DNA of 64,000 nucleotides from Cellulomonas sp. SG140 (GCF_025770785.1 NZ_JANZLA010000003.1:312549-376548), one strand, 5' to 3'. Shown: positions 12,515 to 22,526, counted from the first letter of the stretch. Numbers and translations are program-made. Notes: generated from the sequence alone by a model not told the origin.

Positions 12515-12826
12515 GTGGCTCTCCCTCCGCTGACTCCAGAACAGCGTGCAGCAGCACTCGAGAAGGCCGCCGCCGCCCGGCAGGCCCGCGCCGAGGTGAA
12601 GAACCGACTGAAGTACTCCCAGGGCTCCCTGTCCGAGGTGATCGAGCAGGGTCAGCAGGACGAGACCATCGGCAAGCTCAAGGTGATCTCCCTGCTCGAG
12701 TCCCTGCCTGGCGTGGGCAAGGTCAAGGCCCGTGCCATCATGTCCGACATCGGCATCTCCGAGACGCGGCGCGTGCGCGGGCTCGGTCCGCACCAGGTGA
12801 AGGCGCTCGTCGACCGCTTCGGGTGA
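12515..12826 (+). CDS. mihF: Integration host factor, actinobacterial type (mIHF)
   Basis: mIHF is a small nucleoid protein that bends DNA and is needed for growth in mycobacteria. The 103-residue product starts [29 protein letters not shown] (shown in two parts of a helix), followed by a helix-two-turns-helix DNA-binding region [22 protein letters not shown] and the terminal [23 protein letters not shown] nine bases earlier (12506) is in frame, but it would place the AGAAGG site over the start; the MALP start at 12515 matches the family. It lies between pyrF and gmk, the same arrangement as in Mycobacterium, and has its own promoter at 12429-12457. Confidence 0.95.
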   Translation: MALPPLTPEQRAAALEKAAAARQARAEVKNRLKYSQGSLSEVIEQGQQDETIGKLKVISLLESLPGVGKVKARAIMSDIGISETRRVRGLGPHQVKALVDRFG

Positions 12827-12887
12827 TCCCTCGCGGCCCGGTCGGCGGGCCGGGCCGCACCCCACCCGCAAGGAGCACCGCCCACCC

Positions 12888-13457
12888 ATGACGACCACGC
12901 CCGCCCGGTTGACGGTGCTCGCAGGACCCACGGCCGTCGGCAAGGGCACGGTGTCGGCCGACGTCCGTGCGCGGTACCCCCAGGTCTGGCTCTCGGTCTC
13001 GGCGACGACGCGGTCACCGCGTCCCGGCGAGGTCGACGGGGTGCACTACCGGTTCGTGTCCGAGGCGGAGTTCGACCGCATGGTGGCGGCCGGCGAGCTC
13101 CTCGAGTGGGCGGTGGTGCACGGTCGGCACCGCTACGGCACGCCGCGCGGACCGGTGGAGGAGCGCCTGGCGGCGGGAGAGCCGGTGCTGCTGGAGATCG
13201 ACCTGCAGGGCGCGCGGCAGGTACGCGAGAGCATGCCGGAGGCGCGCTTCGTCTTCCTCGCCCCCCCGTCCTGGGACGAGCTGGTGCGACGGCTGGTGGG
13301 CCGCGGCACCGAGGACGAGGCCGAGCGAGAACGCCGGCTCGCCACCGCGCGGGTGGAGCTCGCCGCGGAACCAGAGTTCGACCACGTGATCGTCAACGAC
13401 GACGTGCACCGGGCGACCGACGAGCTGCTCGCGGTGATGGGTGTGGTCACCGGCTAA
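12888..13457 (+). CDS. gmk: Guanylate kinase
   Basis: The enzyme phosphorylates GMP to GDP with ATP. The 189-residue product has the P-loop GPTAVGKGT (residues 13-21), the GMP-binding region [21 protein letters not shown], the [13 protein letters not shown] segment and the [14 protein letters not shown] strand with the conserved Asp. The second P-loop residue set is atypical in having TAVGKG rather than SGVGKS, a form common in actinobacteria. The ATG follows an AGGAG site (12869-12873) by about 14 bases; a closer match is not obvious. rpoZ begins 73 bases downstream with separate promoter signals. Confidence 0.96.
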   Translation: MTTTPARLTVLAGPTAVGKGTVSADVRARYPQVWLSVSATTRSPRPGEVDGVHYRFVSEAEFDRMVAAGELLEWAVVHGRHRYGTPRGPVEERLAAGEPVLLEIDLQGARQVRESMPEARFVFLAPPSWDELVRRLVGRGTEDEAERERRLATARVELAAEPEFDHVIVNDDVHRATDELLAVMGVVTG

Positions 13458-13489
13458 GATGGCAGGCGGCTGTGCGGGCGTGCCCGCAC
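13455..13489 (+). promoter_or_regulatory. rpoZ -10 element and leader palindrome
   Basis: TAAGAT (13455-13460), overlapping the gmk stop codon, is a good -10. Twelve bases on is a perfect 8-2-8 palindrome, GTGCGGGC (13472-13479) with its complement at 13482-13489, which as RNA would make a seven-pair hairpin with a four-base loop near the 5' end of the rpoZ transcript. It is followed by the pyrimidine-rich CGAACCTCTTCTTCCC. It could serve as a weak gmk terminator, as a stabilising leader hairpin, or as an operator. Confidence 0.45.
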
Positions 13490-13530
13490 CGAACCTCTTC
13501 TTCCCACCCACTCGTCGTCGGGAGCCCACC

Positions 13531-13800
13531 ATGTCCGGAACCGTCGCCCACCCCACGGGTATCACCGACCCGCCGATCGACGACCTGCTGCAGCGAGCCG
13601 ACTCCAAGTACGCGCTGGTGCTCTTCGCCGCCAAGCGGGCCCGCCAGATCAACGCCTACTACGGGCAGCTGAACGAGGGCCTGCTCGAGAACGTCGGCCC
13701 GCTCGTCGAGACCCGCCCGCAGGAGAAGCCGCTGTCGATCGCGATGCGCGAGATCGACAAGGGCCTGCTCACCGCTGAGCCGACCCCGCCCTCCGAGTAG
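13531..13800 (+). CDS. rpoZ: RNA polymerase omega subunit
   Basis: Omega helps assemble RNA polymerase by clamping the beta-prime C-terminus. The 89-residue product has the family core [28 protein letters not shown] and the conserved end [17 protein letters not shown]. The open frame extends upstream to 13441, but the ATG at 13531 has a GGAG site at 13521-13524 and matches the usual start (MSGTV...[11 protein letters not shown]). coaBC follows 11 bases later, so the two are probably co-transcribed. Confidence 0.96.
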   Translation: MSGTVAHPTGITDPPIDDLLQRADSKYALVLFAAKRARQINAYYGQLNEGLLENVGPLVETRPQEKPLSIAMREIDKGLLTAEPTPPSE

Positions 13801-13811
13801 CACCCACGCCC

Positions 13812-15008
13812 GTGCGGATCGTCCTCGGCGTCGCGGGTGGCATCGCCGCGTACAAGGCGGTGCTGCTGCTGCGGCTGCTGCGCGAGGACGGTCACGCGGT
13901 GCGGGTGGTCCCCACCCGCGCCGCGCTCGAGTTCGTCGGCCGCCCCACCTGGGAGGCGCTGTCCGGCGAACCGGTGAGCACCGAGGTCTTCGAGCACGTC
14001 GACGAGGTGGCGCACGTCCGCATCGGCCAGGAGGCCGACCTCGTCGTGGTCGCACCGGCGACGGCCGACCTCCTCGCGCGGGCGGCCGCCGGGATGGCCG
14101 ACGACCTGCTGACGGCCACGCTGCTGGTCGCCCGCTGCCCGGTGCTGCTGGCGCCGGCCATGCACACCGAGATGTGGCAGCACCCGGCCACGGTCGCCAA
14201 CGTCGACACACTCCGTCGACGGGGGATCCACGTGCTCGACCCCGCGTCGGGTCGCCTGACCGGGCCGGACACCGGGCCCGGCCGACTGCCGGAGCCCGAG
14301 GACATCGCCGCCGCGGCGCTGGAGCTGGTCCACGGACGCGCCGCCGACCTGGTGGGGCGACGGGTCGTCGTCTCGGCTGGGGGGACGCGCGAGCCGATCG
14401 ACCCCGTGCGCTTCATCGGCAACCGTTCCTCCGGACGTCAGGGCATCGAGCTGGCTCGCGCGGCCCACGAGCGCGGCGCCCAGGTGACGCTGGTCGCGGC
14501 GAACGTGACGCTGCCGGCCCCGCCGGGCGTGCAGGTGGTCGCCGTCGAGTCCGGCGAGCAGCTGCGCGACGCGGTGCGGTCCGCGGCCAAGGACGCCGAC
14601 GTCGTGGTCATGGCCGCCGCGGTGGCCGACTTCCGGCCCGTGCGCACGGCCGCCGCCAAGATCAAGAAGCAGCCGGGGGTGGGCCCCACGCCGATCGAGC
14701 TGGTCGAGACCGTCGACATCCTCGCCGAGCTGGTGCGCGAGTCGCCTCGCGAGGGGCAGGTGGTGGTCGGCTTCGCCGCCGAGACGGGGGACGAGACCGG
14801 TGACGTGCTCGAGCACGGTCGACGCAAGGCGATCCGCAAGGGTGCCGACCTGCTGGTGGTGAACGCCGTCGGCGCGGACCGGGGTTTCGCCGTCGAGCAA
14901 AACGAGGTCACGGTGCTCGACCGAACGGGCGCAGAGGTGGCGCGGGCGGGCGGCACCAAGCTCGAGGTCGCGCACACGGTCTGGGACGCCGTGCTGCCGC
15001 TGCTGTGA
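13812..15008 (+). CDS. coaBC: Bifunctional phosphopantothenoylcysteine decarboxylase / phosphopantothenate-cysteine ligase
   Basis: CoaBC carries out two consecutive steps of coenzyme A synthesis: coupling of 4'-phosphopantothenate to cysteine, then FMN-dependent decarboxylation. The 398-residue product has an N-terminal CoaC flavoprotein domain (VLGVAGGIAAYKAVLLLRLLRE, then ATADLLARAAAGMADDLLTATLL and PAMHTEMWQHPA with the active-site His region) and a C-terminal CoaB domain (VSAGGTREPIDPVRFIGNRSSG, VVMAAAVADFRP, and the KIKK lysine loop). The GTG start lies 11 bases after rpoZ. Domain order and length match the family. Confidence 0.97.
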   Translation: MRIVLGVAGGIAAYKAVLLLRLLREDGHAVRVVPTRAALEFVGRPTWEALSGEPVSTEVFEHVDEVAHVRIGQEADLVVVAPATADLLARAAAGMADDLLTATLLVARCPVLLAPAMHTEMWQHPATVANVDTLRRRGIHVLDPASGRLTGPDTGPGRLPEPEDIAAAALELVHGRAADLVGRRVVVSAGGTREPIDPVRFIGNRSSGRQGIELARAAHERGAQVTLVAANVTLPAPPGVQVVAVESGEQLRDAVRSAAKDADVVVMAAAVADFRPVRTAAAKIKKQPGVGPTPIELVETVDILAELVRESPREGQVVVGFAAETGDETGDVLEHGRRKAIRKGADLLVVNAVGADRGFAVEQNEVTVLDRTGAEVARAGGTKLEVAHTVWDAVLPLL

Positions 15009-15067
15009 CGCCCGGCCGCCCGGGTCCGGCGCGAGGACGCGCGGCAGGGTGACGTTCGGCGAGCCCG

Positions 15068-15073
15068 TAGGCT
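15068..15073 (+). promoter_or_regulatory. Leaderless -10 element of metK (TAGGCT)
   Basis: TAGGCT is followed by seven bases and the GTG of metK. No convincing -35 hexamer is present. Transcription would start at or within a base of the initiation codon. Confidence 0.65.
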
Positions 15074-15080
15074 GTCGGCC

Positions 15081-16283
15081 GTGAGTGCGTCCGCCGCCCG
15101 GTTGTTCACGTCCGAGTCCGTCACCGAGGGGCACCCGGACAAGGTCTGCGACCAGATCTCCGACGCGATCCTCGACGCGATGCTCGCCCAGGACCCGCTG
15201 TCCCGGGTCGCGGTGGAGACGATGGTGACCACCGGTCTGGTGCACGTCGCCGGCGAGGTGACCACCGACGCCTACGTCGAGATCCCTCAGGTGATCCGCG
15301 AGGTCGTCAACGAGATCGGCTACACGTCGTCGGACATCGGCTTCGACGGCGACTCGTGCGGCGTCTCGGTGTCGATCGGCCAGCAGTCGCCGGACATCGC
15401 ACAGGGTGTCGACAAGGCGCTCGAGGCCCGGCAGGACGACTCGGACCTGGACCCGCTCGACCTGCAGGGCGCCGGCGACCAGGGGCTGATGTTCGGGTAC
15501 GCCTGCGACGACACCCCGTCGCTGATGCCGCTGCCGATCTGGGTGGCGCACCGGCTCGCCGAGCAGCTGGCCGCCGTCCGCAAGGCCGGCGTCGTCAAGG
15601 GTCTGCGGCCGGACGGCAAGACCCAGGTGACGATCGCCTACGAGGGCGACCGTGCCGTGCGGCTCGACACCGTCGTGGTGTCGACCCAGCACGAGCCCGA
15701 CGTCAACCTCGAGACGCGGCTCGCGCCGGCCGTCTCCGAGCTCGTCGTGGCACCGGTGCTCGCCGAGCTCGACCTGGACACCACGGGCCACCGCCTCCTG
15801 GTGAACCCGACCGGGCAGTTCGTCATCGGCGGCCCCAAGGGTGACGCCGGGCTGACGGGCCGCAAGATCATCGTCGACACGTACGGCGGCTTCGCCCGGC
15901 ACGGCGGTGGCGCGTTCTCCGGCAAGGACCCCTCGAAGGTCGACCGGTCCGCGGCGTACGCGATGCGCTGGGTGGCCAAGAACGTGGTCGCCGCCGGGCT
16001 GGCCCGGCGGTGCGAGGTGCAGGTGGCCTACGCGATCGGCACGGCGCACCCCGTCGGCCTGTACGTCGAGACGTTCGGCACCGGGCAGGTGCCGGTCGAT
16101 CGCCTGACGGCCGCGATCCGCGACGTGTTCGACCTCCGACCGGCGGCGATCGTCCGCGACCTCGACCTGCTGCGGCCGATCTACCGGCGCACCGCCGCCT
16201 ACGGGCACTTCGGTCGCGAGCTGACGGACTTCACCTGGGAGCGCACCGACCGCGTCGCGGACCTCCAGTCGGCCGTCGGCTGA
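15081..16283 (+). CDS. metK: S-adenosylmethionine synthase
   Basis: The enzyme makes SAM from methionine and ATP. The 400-residue product has all signature motifs: [21 protein letters not shown] at the N-terminus, [12 protein letters not shown], and the glycine-rich [32 protein letters not shown] loop with the essential Lys residues. The GTG start lies seven bases after TAGGCT (15068-15073) and has no Shine-Dalgarno sequence, so the transcript is probably leaderless; this also rules out a SAM riboswitch in front of it. The gene follows coaBC by 72 bases, as in other actinobacteria. Confidence 0.98.
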   Translation: MSASAARLFTSESVTEGHPDKVCDQISDAILDAMLAQDPLSRVAVETMVTTGLVHVAGEVTTDAYVEIPQVIREVVNEIGYTSSDIGFDGDSCGVSVSIGQQSPDIAQGVDKALEARQDDSDLDPLDLQGAGDQGLMFGYACDDTPSLMPLPIWVAHRLAEQLAAVRKAGVVKGLRPDGKTQVTIAYEGDRAVRLDTVVVSTQHEPDVNLETRLAPAVSELVVAPVLAELDLDTTGHRLLVNPTGQFVIGGPKGDAGLTGRKIIVDTYGGFARHGGGAFSGKDPSKVDRSAAYAMRWVAKNVVAAGLARRCEVQVAYAIGTAHPVGLYVETFGTGQVPVDRLTAAIRDVFDLRPAAIVRDLDLLRPIYRRTAAYGHFGRELTDFTWERTDRVADLQSAVG

Positions 16284-16356
16284 CCTGGGTCCCGTCCGGC
16301 CGGTCCACCGCCGGCCGCGGTGGGGCTCCGTGGGTCGTCGGTGGTGGGATGAGCGC

Positions 16357-18441
16357 GTGGACGTGACCGCGGCGCAGCCGACCCTGGCCGGCATGCCGCG
16401 GGTGCGGGCGCCGCGTCGCCAGCTGCCGGTCGACACCGCCGCTCACCTTCCCGTCGCGCGCGTGTGCGTGGACGTGCAGCCGGCGCACCTCGACCGCGTG
16501 TTCGAGTACCTGGTGCCTGCCACGCTCGACGAGCGGGCGGTGCCTGGTTGCCGGTTGAAGGTCCGGTTCGGCGGTCAGGACGTCGACGGCTGGCTGCTGG
16601 AGCGCACCGAGGAGGCCGAGCACGAGGGACGGCTGGTGCCGATCCGGCGGGTGGTGACGTCCGGTCCGGTGCTGACCCCCGAGCTCGCTCGCGTCGCCCG
16701 GGCAGTCGCCGACCGCTACGCCGGGACGCTGGCCGACGTGCTGCGCCTGGCGGTGCCGCCCCGCCACGCACGCGTGGAGGCCGAGATGGACGCGCTCGCA
16801 CCGGCGCACGCACCGGCGGCAGCGCCGGCCGCAGCCGGGGGCGCGTGGTCGGCGTACCGAGGGGGACCGGCGTTGCTGGCGCACCTGCTGTCCGGCGGTG
16901 CACCGCGGGCGGTCTGGACGGCGCTGCCCGGACCGCAGGGGGATCGATGGCCCGACGCGGTGGCGCAGGCCGTCGCGGCCTGCGTGCTCGGGGGCCGTGG
17001 CGCGCTGGTGGTCGCGCCCGACCGTCGAGACGTCGACCGGGTGGTCGCCGCGCTGGAGCAGGTCGGGCTTCCGGTCTGGTCGTCCGCGGCAGACGGAGGC
17101 GTCGTGCGACTGACCGCCGAGGACGGTCCGGCACCGCGGTACCGAGCCTTCCTCGCCGCACTCCATGGGCGGGCTCGGGTGGTGGTCGGCACCAGGGCCT
17201 CCGCCTTCGCCCCGGTGCAGGACCTCGGCCTGGTGGTCTGCTGGGACGACGGCGACCCGCTGCACGCGGAGCCCAGAGCGCCGTACCCGCACGTGCGGGA
17301 GGTGCTGACGCTCCGCGCCGAGGCCGCCGGCGCCGCCGCGCTCTTCGGCGGACACGGCCGGTCGGTCGAGGCGCAGGCCCTCGTCGAGCGCGGTTGGGCC
17401 GCCTCCGTGACGGCCGACCGCGCCGTGCTGCGCGCGCGCACACCGCGGGTCCGGGCACTGACGTCGGTCGAGCTCGCCCGCGAGGGAGCGGCCGCCGCGG
17501 CCCGGCTGCCCGCACCCGCCTTCGCCGCCATCCGCTCCGCCCTCGAGCGGGGCCCGGTGCTGGTGCAGGTGCCGCGGGCGGGGTACCTACCGGCTGTCGC
17601 CTGCACCCGCTGCCGTGCGACCGCCCGGTGCGCCGTCTGCACCGGACCCCTCGGTCTGACCGGGCCGGACGCCGTACCCGCCTGCCGCTGGTGCGGCCGG
17701 CTCGCCACCGCCTGGCGCTGCTCGACGTGCGGCAACGACGGCCTCCGATCGGTCCGTGTCGGCTCCGAGCGCACCGCCGAGGAGATCGGCAGGGCGTTCC
17801 CCGGGGCCGCCGTCCGGGTCTCCGGGGCGAGAGCCGCGGCCGGCGTGCTCGCGCAGGTACCCGACCGGCCCGCGATCGTGGTGGCGACACCCGGTGCCGA
17901 GCCGGTGGCGGCCGGCGGCTACGCGGCCGCGGTGCTGCTGGACGCCTCGGTGGCGACCGCGGGGGACGCACTCTCCGCGGAACCGGACGCCCTGCGTCGC
18001 TGGCTGGCCGCTGCGGCCCTGGTCCGGCCGATCGGCGACGGCGGGGAGGTGCTGCTCGTCGGCGACGGCGCGGAACGACCCACGCAGGCCCTGGTCCGGT
18101 GGGACCCCGCCGGTCTTGCCGCACGTGAGCTGGCCGAGCGGGCCGAGCTGGGACTGCCACCGGTGATCCGGGTCGCCACCGTCACGGGCCCGCGGGAGGC
18201 CGTCGGCCTCGTCGTCGGCCGGGTGCAGGTGCCCGAGACGACGGTGTGGGGACCCGTCGTCGTCAGCGCGCCGGGCGGCTCACCGGATCCGCTGGATCCC
18301 GACGTCCGCGCGATGCTGCGCGCACCGCGCAGCCGGGGCACCGAGCTGACCAGGGCGCTCGCCGCCTCGGTCGCCGTCCGGAGCGCGCGCCGGGAGGGCG
18401 GCACGCTCCGAGTCCAGGTCGACCCTCCGGAGCTGCTGTGA
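16357..18441 (+). CDS. priA: PriA-like primosomal protein lacking helicase motifs
   Basis: PriA restarts collapsed replication forks. This 694-residue protein keeps the N-terminal 3'-DNA-binding domain (VARVCVDVQPAHLDRVFEYLVP...GCRLKVRFGGQ) and the zinc cluster with eight cysteines (CTRCRATARCAVC ... CRWCGRLATAWRCSTCG). The Walker A is missing: where GxTGSGKT should be there is LPGPQGDRW, and the DEEH motif is replaced by WDDGD. This loss is known for actinobacterial PriA, so it is a probable structural primosome protein rather than a helicase. The start is uncertain: GTG 16357 lies six bases after TGGGAT, whereas GTG 16330 would add nine residues. The stop overlaps the next gene as GTGA. Confidence 0.88.
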   Translation: MDVTAAQPTLAGMPRVRAPRRQLPVDTAAHLPVARVCVDVQPAHLDRVFEYLVPATLDERAVPGCRLKVRFGGQDVDGWLLERTEEAEHEGRLVPIRRVVTSGPVLTPELARVARAVADRYAGTLADVLRLAVPPRHARVEAEMDALAPAHAPAAAPAAAGGAWSAYRGGPALLAHLLSGGAPRAVWTALPGPQGDRWPDAVAQAVAACVLGGRGALVVAPDRRDVDRVVAALEQVGLPVWSSAADGGVVRLTAEDGPAPRYRAFLAALHGRARVVVGTRASAFAPVQDLGLVVCWDDGDPLHAEPRAPYPHVREVLTLRAEAAGAAALFGGHGRSVEAQALVERGWAASVTADRAVLRARTPRVRALTSVELAREGAAAAARLPAPAFAAIRSALERGPVLVQVPRAGYLPAVACTRCRATARCAVCTGPLGLTGPDAVPACRWCGRLATAWRCSTCGNDGLRSVRVGSERTAEEIGRAFPGAAVRVSGARAAAGVLAQVPDRPAIVVATPGAEPVAAGGYAAAVLLDASVATAGDALSAEPDALRRWLAAAALVRPIGDGGEVLLVGDGAERPTQALVRWDPAGLAARELAERAELGLPPVIRVATVTGPREAVGLVVGRVQVPETTVWGPVVVSAPGGSPDPLDPDVRAMLRAPRSRGTELTRALAASVAVRSARREGGTLRVQVDPPELL

Positions 18442-19055
18442 GCACCGTGGACACCCTGGTGCTCGACCTGGGGAACGTGCTGGTGCCGTGGCACCCCGAG
18501 CGGGCCTTCGAGGGGCTGGTGCCGGACGAGGACGTGCGGCGGTTCCTGGAGGACGTCGACTTCCCGGAGCTCAACCGGTCGCTGGACGCGGGCCGGGACT
18601 GGGCCGATGCGCGGCACGAGCTGTCCGCGATGGGGCCGTGGTACGTCGACATGCTCGACCTCTACCTCGCCAACTTCCCTCGCACGCTCGCCGGCGAGGT
18701 CCCCGGGATGGCCCGTCTGGTGCGCGAGCTGCGCGACGCGGGCCTCCGGCTGCTGGGGCTGACCAACTGGTCGGCGGCAACCTTCCACCACGCCGTGCCG
18801 GCCGCCCCGGCGATCGGCCTGCTCGAGGCCGTGGTGGTGTCCGGCCAGGAGGGCCTCATCAAGCCGGACCCGCGCATCTTCGCCCTGGTGGTCGACCGCT
18901 TCGGGCTGCAGCCCGACTCGACGCTGTTCGTCGACGACTCCTCGGTCAACGTGGCCGCGGCGCACGCCGCGGGCCTGCCGGCTGTCGTCTTCACCGATGC
19001 CGGACGTCTGCGGGCCGACCTCAGGGCGCGGGGTGTGCCCGTGGCCGCCGCCTAG
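18438..19055 (+). CDS. HAD-superfamily phosphatase (YihX-like)
   Basis: The 205-residue product is a HAD subfamily IA hydrolase. Motif I is VLDLGNVLV, with the nucleophilic Asp but Gly-Asn replacing the usual second Asp, as in YihX-type sugar-phosphate phosphatases. Motif II is GLTNWS, motif III is the Lys of GLIKPDP, and motif IV is FVDDSSVN. A helical cap lies between residues 20 and 95. Substrate cannot be told from sequence. The GTG start overlaps the priA stop; its own TAG stop at 19053-19055 doubles as the first three bases of the fmt -10 element. Confidence 0.88.
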   Translation: MSTVDTLVLDLGNVLVPWHPERAFEGLVPDEDVRRFLEDVDFPELNRSLDAGRDWADARHELSAMGPWYVDMLDLYLANFPRTLAGEVPGMARLVRELRDAGLRLLGLTNWSAATFHHAVPAAPAIGLLEAVVVSGQEGLIKPDPRIFALVVDRFGLQPDSTLFVDDSSVNVAAAHAAGLPAVVFTDAGRLRADLRARGVPVAAA

Positions 19056-19058
19056 GAT
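19053..19058 (+). promoter_or_regulatory. Leaderless -10 element of fmt (TAGGAT), overlapping the upstream stop codon
   Basis: TAGGAT begins with the TAG stop codon of the HAD phosphatase gene and ends seven bases before the fmt GTG. It offers fmt an internal promoter independent of the priA transcript. Confidence 0.6.
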
Positions 19059-19065
19059 CGCAGCC

Positions 19066-20001
19066 GTGCGTCTGCTCTTCGCCGGGACCCCGGCCCCCGC
19101 GGTGCCCTCGCTCGAGGGGCTGATCGCCTCCCGCCACGACGTGGTCGCCGTGCTGACACGGCCCGACGCGCCCTCCGGGCGCGGCCGGACCCTGACGCCC
19201 AGCCCCGTGCGCCAGGTGGCCGAGGCGCACGGCATCGAGGTGCTCAGCCCTCGACGGCTGCGCGACGAGGACTTCCGTGCCCGGTTCGCCGCCCTGGCGA
19301 TCGACGCCGTCGCCGTGGTCGCCTACGGCGCGCTGATCCCCACCGACCTGCTCGCCGCGGTGCCGGACGGGTGGACCAACCTGCACTTCTCGCTGCTGCC
19401 CGCATGGCGCGGCGCCGCGCCGGTGCAGCACGCGCTGATCGCCGGCGACGAGGTGACGGGCGCGACGACCTTCCGGATCGAGGAGGGCCCGGTCGACACC
19501 GGTCCGGTGTACGGCCTGCTGACCGAGACCATCCGGCCGCGGGACACCGCCGGCGACCTGCTGGACCGCCTCGCGCACGCGGGTGCCGGGCTGCTGGTAC
19601 GGACGATGGACGGCATCGCCGACGGCACCCTGGTCGCCGTCGCGCAGGGCGGTGACGGCATCAGCCACGCGCCCAAGCTGACCGCGGAGGACGGGCGGGT
19701 CCGCTGGACGCATCCGGCGCACGCCGTGGACCGCCGCATCCGCGGCTGCACCCCCGAGCCCGGCGCATGGACGACGCTTCCTGACGGCACCCGGCTGGGA
19801 CTGGGTCCCGTCACACCGGTCCAGGAGACCCTCCCCGCGGGCGCGGTGCAGATGGGGCGGCGGGACGTCCTGGTCGGCACGGGCAGCACGGCCGTGCGCC
19901 TGGGGACCGTGTCGGCTCCCGGCCGCCGGACGATGCCCGCCGCGGACTGGGCGCGCGGCGCGCGTCTCGCCGACGGCACGGTCCTCGGGGCCGAGGCGTG
20001 A
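19066..20001 (+). CDS. fmt: Methionyl-tRNA formyltransferase
   Basis: The enzyme formylates initiator Met-tRNA with 10-formyl-tetrahydrofolate. The 311-residue product has the formyltransferase domain ([19 protein letters not shown] at the start, the catalytic Asn-His region [20 protein letters not shown], and the Asp in [10 protein letters not shown]) and a C-terminal OB-fold tRNA-binding domain of about 100 residues. The frame is open to 18997, but GTG 19066 gives the canonical N-terminus and sits seven bases after TAGGAT. rsmB overlaps the end as GTGA. Confidence 0.97.
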   Translation: MRLLFAGTPAPAVPSLEGLIASRHDVVAVLTRPDAPSGRGRTLTPSPVRQVAEAHGIEVLSPRRLRDEDFRARFAALAIDAVAVVAYGALIPTDLLAAVPDGWTNLHFSLLPAWRGAAPVQHALIAGDEVTGATTFRIEEGPVDTGPVYGLLTETIRPRDTAGDLLDRLAHAGAGLLVRTMDGIADGTLVAVAQGGDGISHAPKLTAEDGRVRWTHPAHAVDRRIRGCTPEPGAWTTLPDGTRLGLGPVTPVQETLPAGAVQMGRRDVLVGTGSTAVRLGTVSAPGRRTMPAADWARGARLADGTVLGAEA

Positions 20002-21566
20002 GCGACCAGCCGAGGGCAGCCCGTCCGTCAGGTCCCGGCGACGACCGCCGCCGGTCGTCCCGCGACCACCGCGATGCCCAGGGCCGCCAGCGAGGCGCTG
20101 CGCGCGCCGAGGGCCGCACCGCCCGTTCCGCCGCTGCCCCGTCGCAGCGCGCTCGGCGCGGCGACGCGCCCCGTACCGCCGCCCTGGAGACGCTCCGCGC
20201 CGTCGCCGGATCGGACGCGTACGCCAACCTGGTCCTGCCGCCCCTGCTGCGCCAGCGCCGGCTGCACGGGCGCGACGCGGCCTTCGCCACCGAGCTGACG
20301 TACGGCACGCTGCGGCTGCGGGGACGCTACGACGCCGTGCTGGCCCAGGTGGTCGACCGGGACCTCGACCGGCTCGACCCCGTGGTCCTCGACCTGCTGC
20401 GGCTCGGCGCGCACCAGCTGCTCGGGATGCGCGTGCCTGTGCACGCCGCGGTGTCGGAGACCGTCGCGCTGGCCCGCGAGCAGGCGGGTGCCGGTGCGGC
20501 GCAGCTGGTCAACGCGGTGCTGCGCCGGGTGTCCGAGCACCCCCTGGAGGACTGGCTGCACCGCATCGCCGAGGCCGCCGACCCGGCGGGCACGGACGCC
20601 TCCGCCCGGCTCGCCGTGGTGGACAGCCACCCTGCCTGGGTGGTCCGGGCTTTCCGCGAGGCGCTGGTGGGCCACGGCCGTCCCGCGGACGAGCTCGAGG
20701 CCGTGCTGGAGGCCGACAACGAGGCGCCCGCGGTGACGCTGGTCGCCCGGCCGGGTCTGGTGGAGGTCGACGAGCTCGTCGCCGGGGGAGTGGACGCTGT
20801 GCCCGGTCGGCTGGCCGGCACGGCCGCCGTGCTGCGCGCCGGGGACCCCGGGGAGCTCGCCGCCGTGCGCCAGGGGTTCGCCGGCGTCCAGGACGAGGGC
20901 AGCCAGCTGGTGACCCTGGCGCTCGCCGCCGCACCGCTCGACGGACGTGACGAGCGGTGGCTGGACCTCGCCGCCGGACCGGGTGGCAAGGCCGCACTGC
21001 TCGCCTCGGCGGCCGCCCGACGGGGTGCCCGGCTGGTCGCCAACGAGGTGCACCCGCACCGCGCCGAGCTGGTGCGCCAGTCGTTGCGCGCGGTGCCCGC
21101 GGAAGCCGTGGAGGAGATCCGCGTCGGCGACGGTCGCGACGTGGGTCAGCAGGAGCCCGGCGCGTACGACCGCGTGCTGCTCGACGCGCCGTGCACCGGG
21201 CTCGGTGCGCTACGCCGACGACCGGAGTCCCGCTGGAGGCGGACGCCGGCGGACCTGGCGGCGCTCGGTCAGCTGCAGCGCGGGCTGCTCGCGTCGGCGC
21301 TGGCCGCGGTCCGGCCCGGCGGCGTGGTGGCCTACGTCACCTGCTCGCCGCACCTCGCCGAGACCACGCTCGTCGTCACCGACGCGTTGCGCGCCGCCGC
21401 ACGTGCGGGCACACCGGCCCAGGTGGTCGACGCTCGTTCCGTGGTGCTCGCCCTGGTGCCGGACGGCCAGCCGGCGCCGGACCTCCCGGAGCGCCCCGAC
21501 GTGCAGCTGTGGCCGCACGTGCACGGCACTGACGCGATGCACCTGACGCTGCTGCGTCGGGACTGA
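19998..21566 (+). CDS. rsmB: 16S rRNA (cytosine-967-C5)-methyltransferase
   Basis: RsmB methylates C967 of 16S rRNA. The 522-residue product has a disordered, Arg-rich N-terminal extension (about 1-60), a NusB-like RNA-binding domain (about 60-200; [21 protein letters not shown]), and a Rossmann methyltransferase domain. Motif I is [15 protein letters not shown], motif [23 protein letters not shown] with one catalytic Cys, and motif [14 protein letters not shown] with the other. It overlaps fmt by GTGA and precedes rpe by 34 bases. Length exceeds E. coli RsmB (429 residues) because of the N-terminal extension. Confidence 0.95.
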   Translation: MSDQPRAARPSGPGDDRRRSSRDHRDAQGRQRGAARAEGRTARSAAAPSQRARRGDAPRTAALETLRAVAGSDAYANLVLPPLLRQRRLHGRDAAFATELTYGTLRLRGRYDAVLAQVVDRDLDRLDPVVLDLLRLGAHQLLGMRVPVHAAVSETVALAREQAGAGAAQLVNAVLRRVSEHPLEDWLHRIAEAADPAGTDASARLAVVDSHPAWVVRAFREALVGHGRPADELEAVLEADNEAPAVTLVARPGLVEVDELVAGGVDAVPGRLAGTAAVLRAGDPGELAAVRQGFAGVQDEGSQLVTLALAAAPLDGRDERWLDLAAGPGGKAALLASAAARRGARLVANEVHPHRAELVRQSLRAVPAEAVEEIRVGDGRDVGQQEPGAYDRVLLDAPCTGLGALRRRPESRWRRTPADLAALGQLQRGLLASALAAVRPGGVVAYVTCSPHLAETTLVVTDALRAAARAGTPAQVVDARSVVLALVPDGQPAPDLPERPDVQLWPHVHGTDAMHLTLLRRD

Positions 21567-21600
21567 GCAGGCCCGGAGGCCGGGACCCTACGCTGGCCGC

Positions 21601-22266
21601 GTGGCCGTGCGCATCCATCCCAGCATCCTGTCCGCCGACTTCGCCAACCTCGAGCGCGACCTCGGGGCGATCGCGACGGCCGACTACGCCCACGTCGACG
21701 TGATGGACCAGCACTTCGTCCCCAACCTGACGCTCGGCCTGCCGGTGGTCCGCCGGCTCGCGGAGGTCTCTCCCGTGCCGCTGGATGTGCACCTCATGAT
21801 CGAGGACGCCGACCGCTGGGCCCCGGAGTACGCCGCCGCCGGAGCAGCCTCCGTCACGTTCCACGCCGAGGCCGCCCAGGCGCCGGTCCGACTGGCCCGT
21901 GAGCTGCGCGACCGCGGGGTGCGAGCCGGTATCGCCCTGCGGCCGGCCAGCCCGGTGGAACCGCTGCTGGACCTGCTGGCCGAGTTCGACATGGTGCTGG
22001 TGATGACCGTCGAGCCCGGGTTCGGCGGTCAGTCGTTCATCGAGGGCACGCTGCCGAAGCTGCGGCGGCTGCGGCAGGCCGTCCGTGAGTCGGGGACGGG
22101 CACGTGGATCCAGGTGGACGGCGGAGTTTCCCGCGACACGATCGGCCGGATCGCCCGGGCGGGTGCCGACACCTTCGTCGCCGGTTCCGCCGTCTACGGC
22201 GCCGCCGACGTCGCAGCAGAGATCGCCGCGCTCCGCGAGCTCGCGGAGGCACCGATCCAGGCGTGA
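21601..22266 (+). CDS. rpe: Ribulose-phosphate 3-epimerase
   Basis: The enzyme interconverts ribulose 5-phosphate and xylulose 5-phosphate in the pentose phosphate pathway. The 221-residue TIM barrel has [13 protein letters not shown], the metal ligands in [16 protein letters not shown] (family HxDxMDG with Gln for Gly) and [20 protein letters not shown], and [11 protein letters not shown]. The GTG start comes six bases after TACGCT (21589-21594), fitting a leaderless transcript. The FMN riboswitch of the rib operon begins 40 bases after its stop. Confidence 0.97.
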   Translation: MAVRIHPSILSADFANLERDLGAIATADYAHVDVMDQHFVPNLTLGLPVVRRLAEVSPVPLDVHLMIEDADRWAPEYAAAGAASVTFHAEAAQAPVRLARELRDRGVRAGIALRPASPVEPLLDLLAEFDMVLVMTVEPGFGGQSFIEGTLPKLRRLRQAVRESGTGTWIQVDGGVSRDTIGRIARAGADTFVAGSAVYGAADVAAEIAALRELAEAPIQA

Positions 22267-22308
22267 CCTCGCCTGTGGCATGATCGACGGCAGCAAGTCG
22301 AGTACACA

Positions 22309-22443
22309 CACGTGCTCCGGGGTCGGTGCAATTCCGAGCCGGCGGTGACAGTCCGCGACCCGCGCGGTCCTCTCGAGGACCGGACGGTTGACCTGGTGGA
22401 ACTCCGGGACCGACGGTGAAAGTCCGGATGGGAGGAGACGTGG
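22309..22443 (+). promoter_or_regulatory. FMN riboswitch (RFN element)
   Basis: All conserved blocks of the RFN element are present in order: GGGGTCGGTGCAATTCC (from 22319), GAGCCGGCGGTGACAGTCCGC split around P3, TTGACCTGGTGGAACTCCGG, and GACGGTGAAAGTCCGGATGGGAGG ending near 22435 (blocks given in part). The closing P1 helix is CACGTGCTCC (22309-22318) with GGAGACGTGG. It precedes ribD by 83 bases with no U-tract terminator, so FMN probably acts on translation or through Rho-type termination. Confidence 0.95.
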
Positions 22444-22526
22444 CGACGCGCGGGCGGTCCGCGCGTCGTGCGGTCGGGTGAGCCCTGCCGTCATCCCCGG
22501 AGCCCGTCAGGGACCGGGAGGCACGG

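Noticed and set aside
15009..15080. Possible SAM riboswitch before metK
   Set aside because: The gap is only 72 bases and metK appears leaderless, so there is no room or RNA for an aptamer.
13659..16436. A 925-codon minus-strand frame opposite rpoZ, coaBC and metK
   Set aside because: It spans three well-identified plus-strand genes and has no domain, start signal or normal amino-acid composition.
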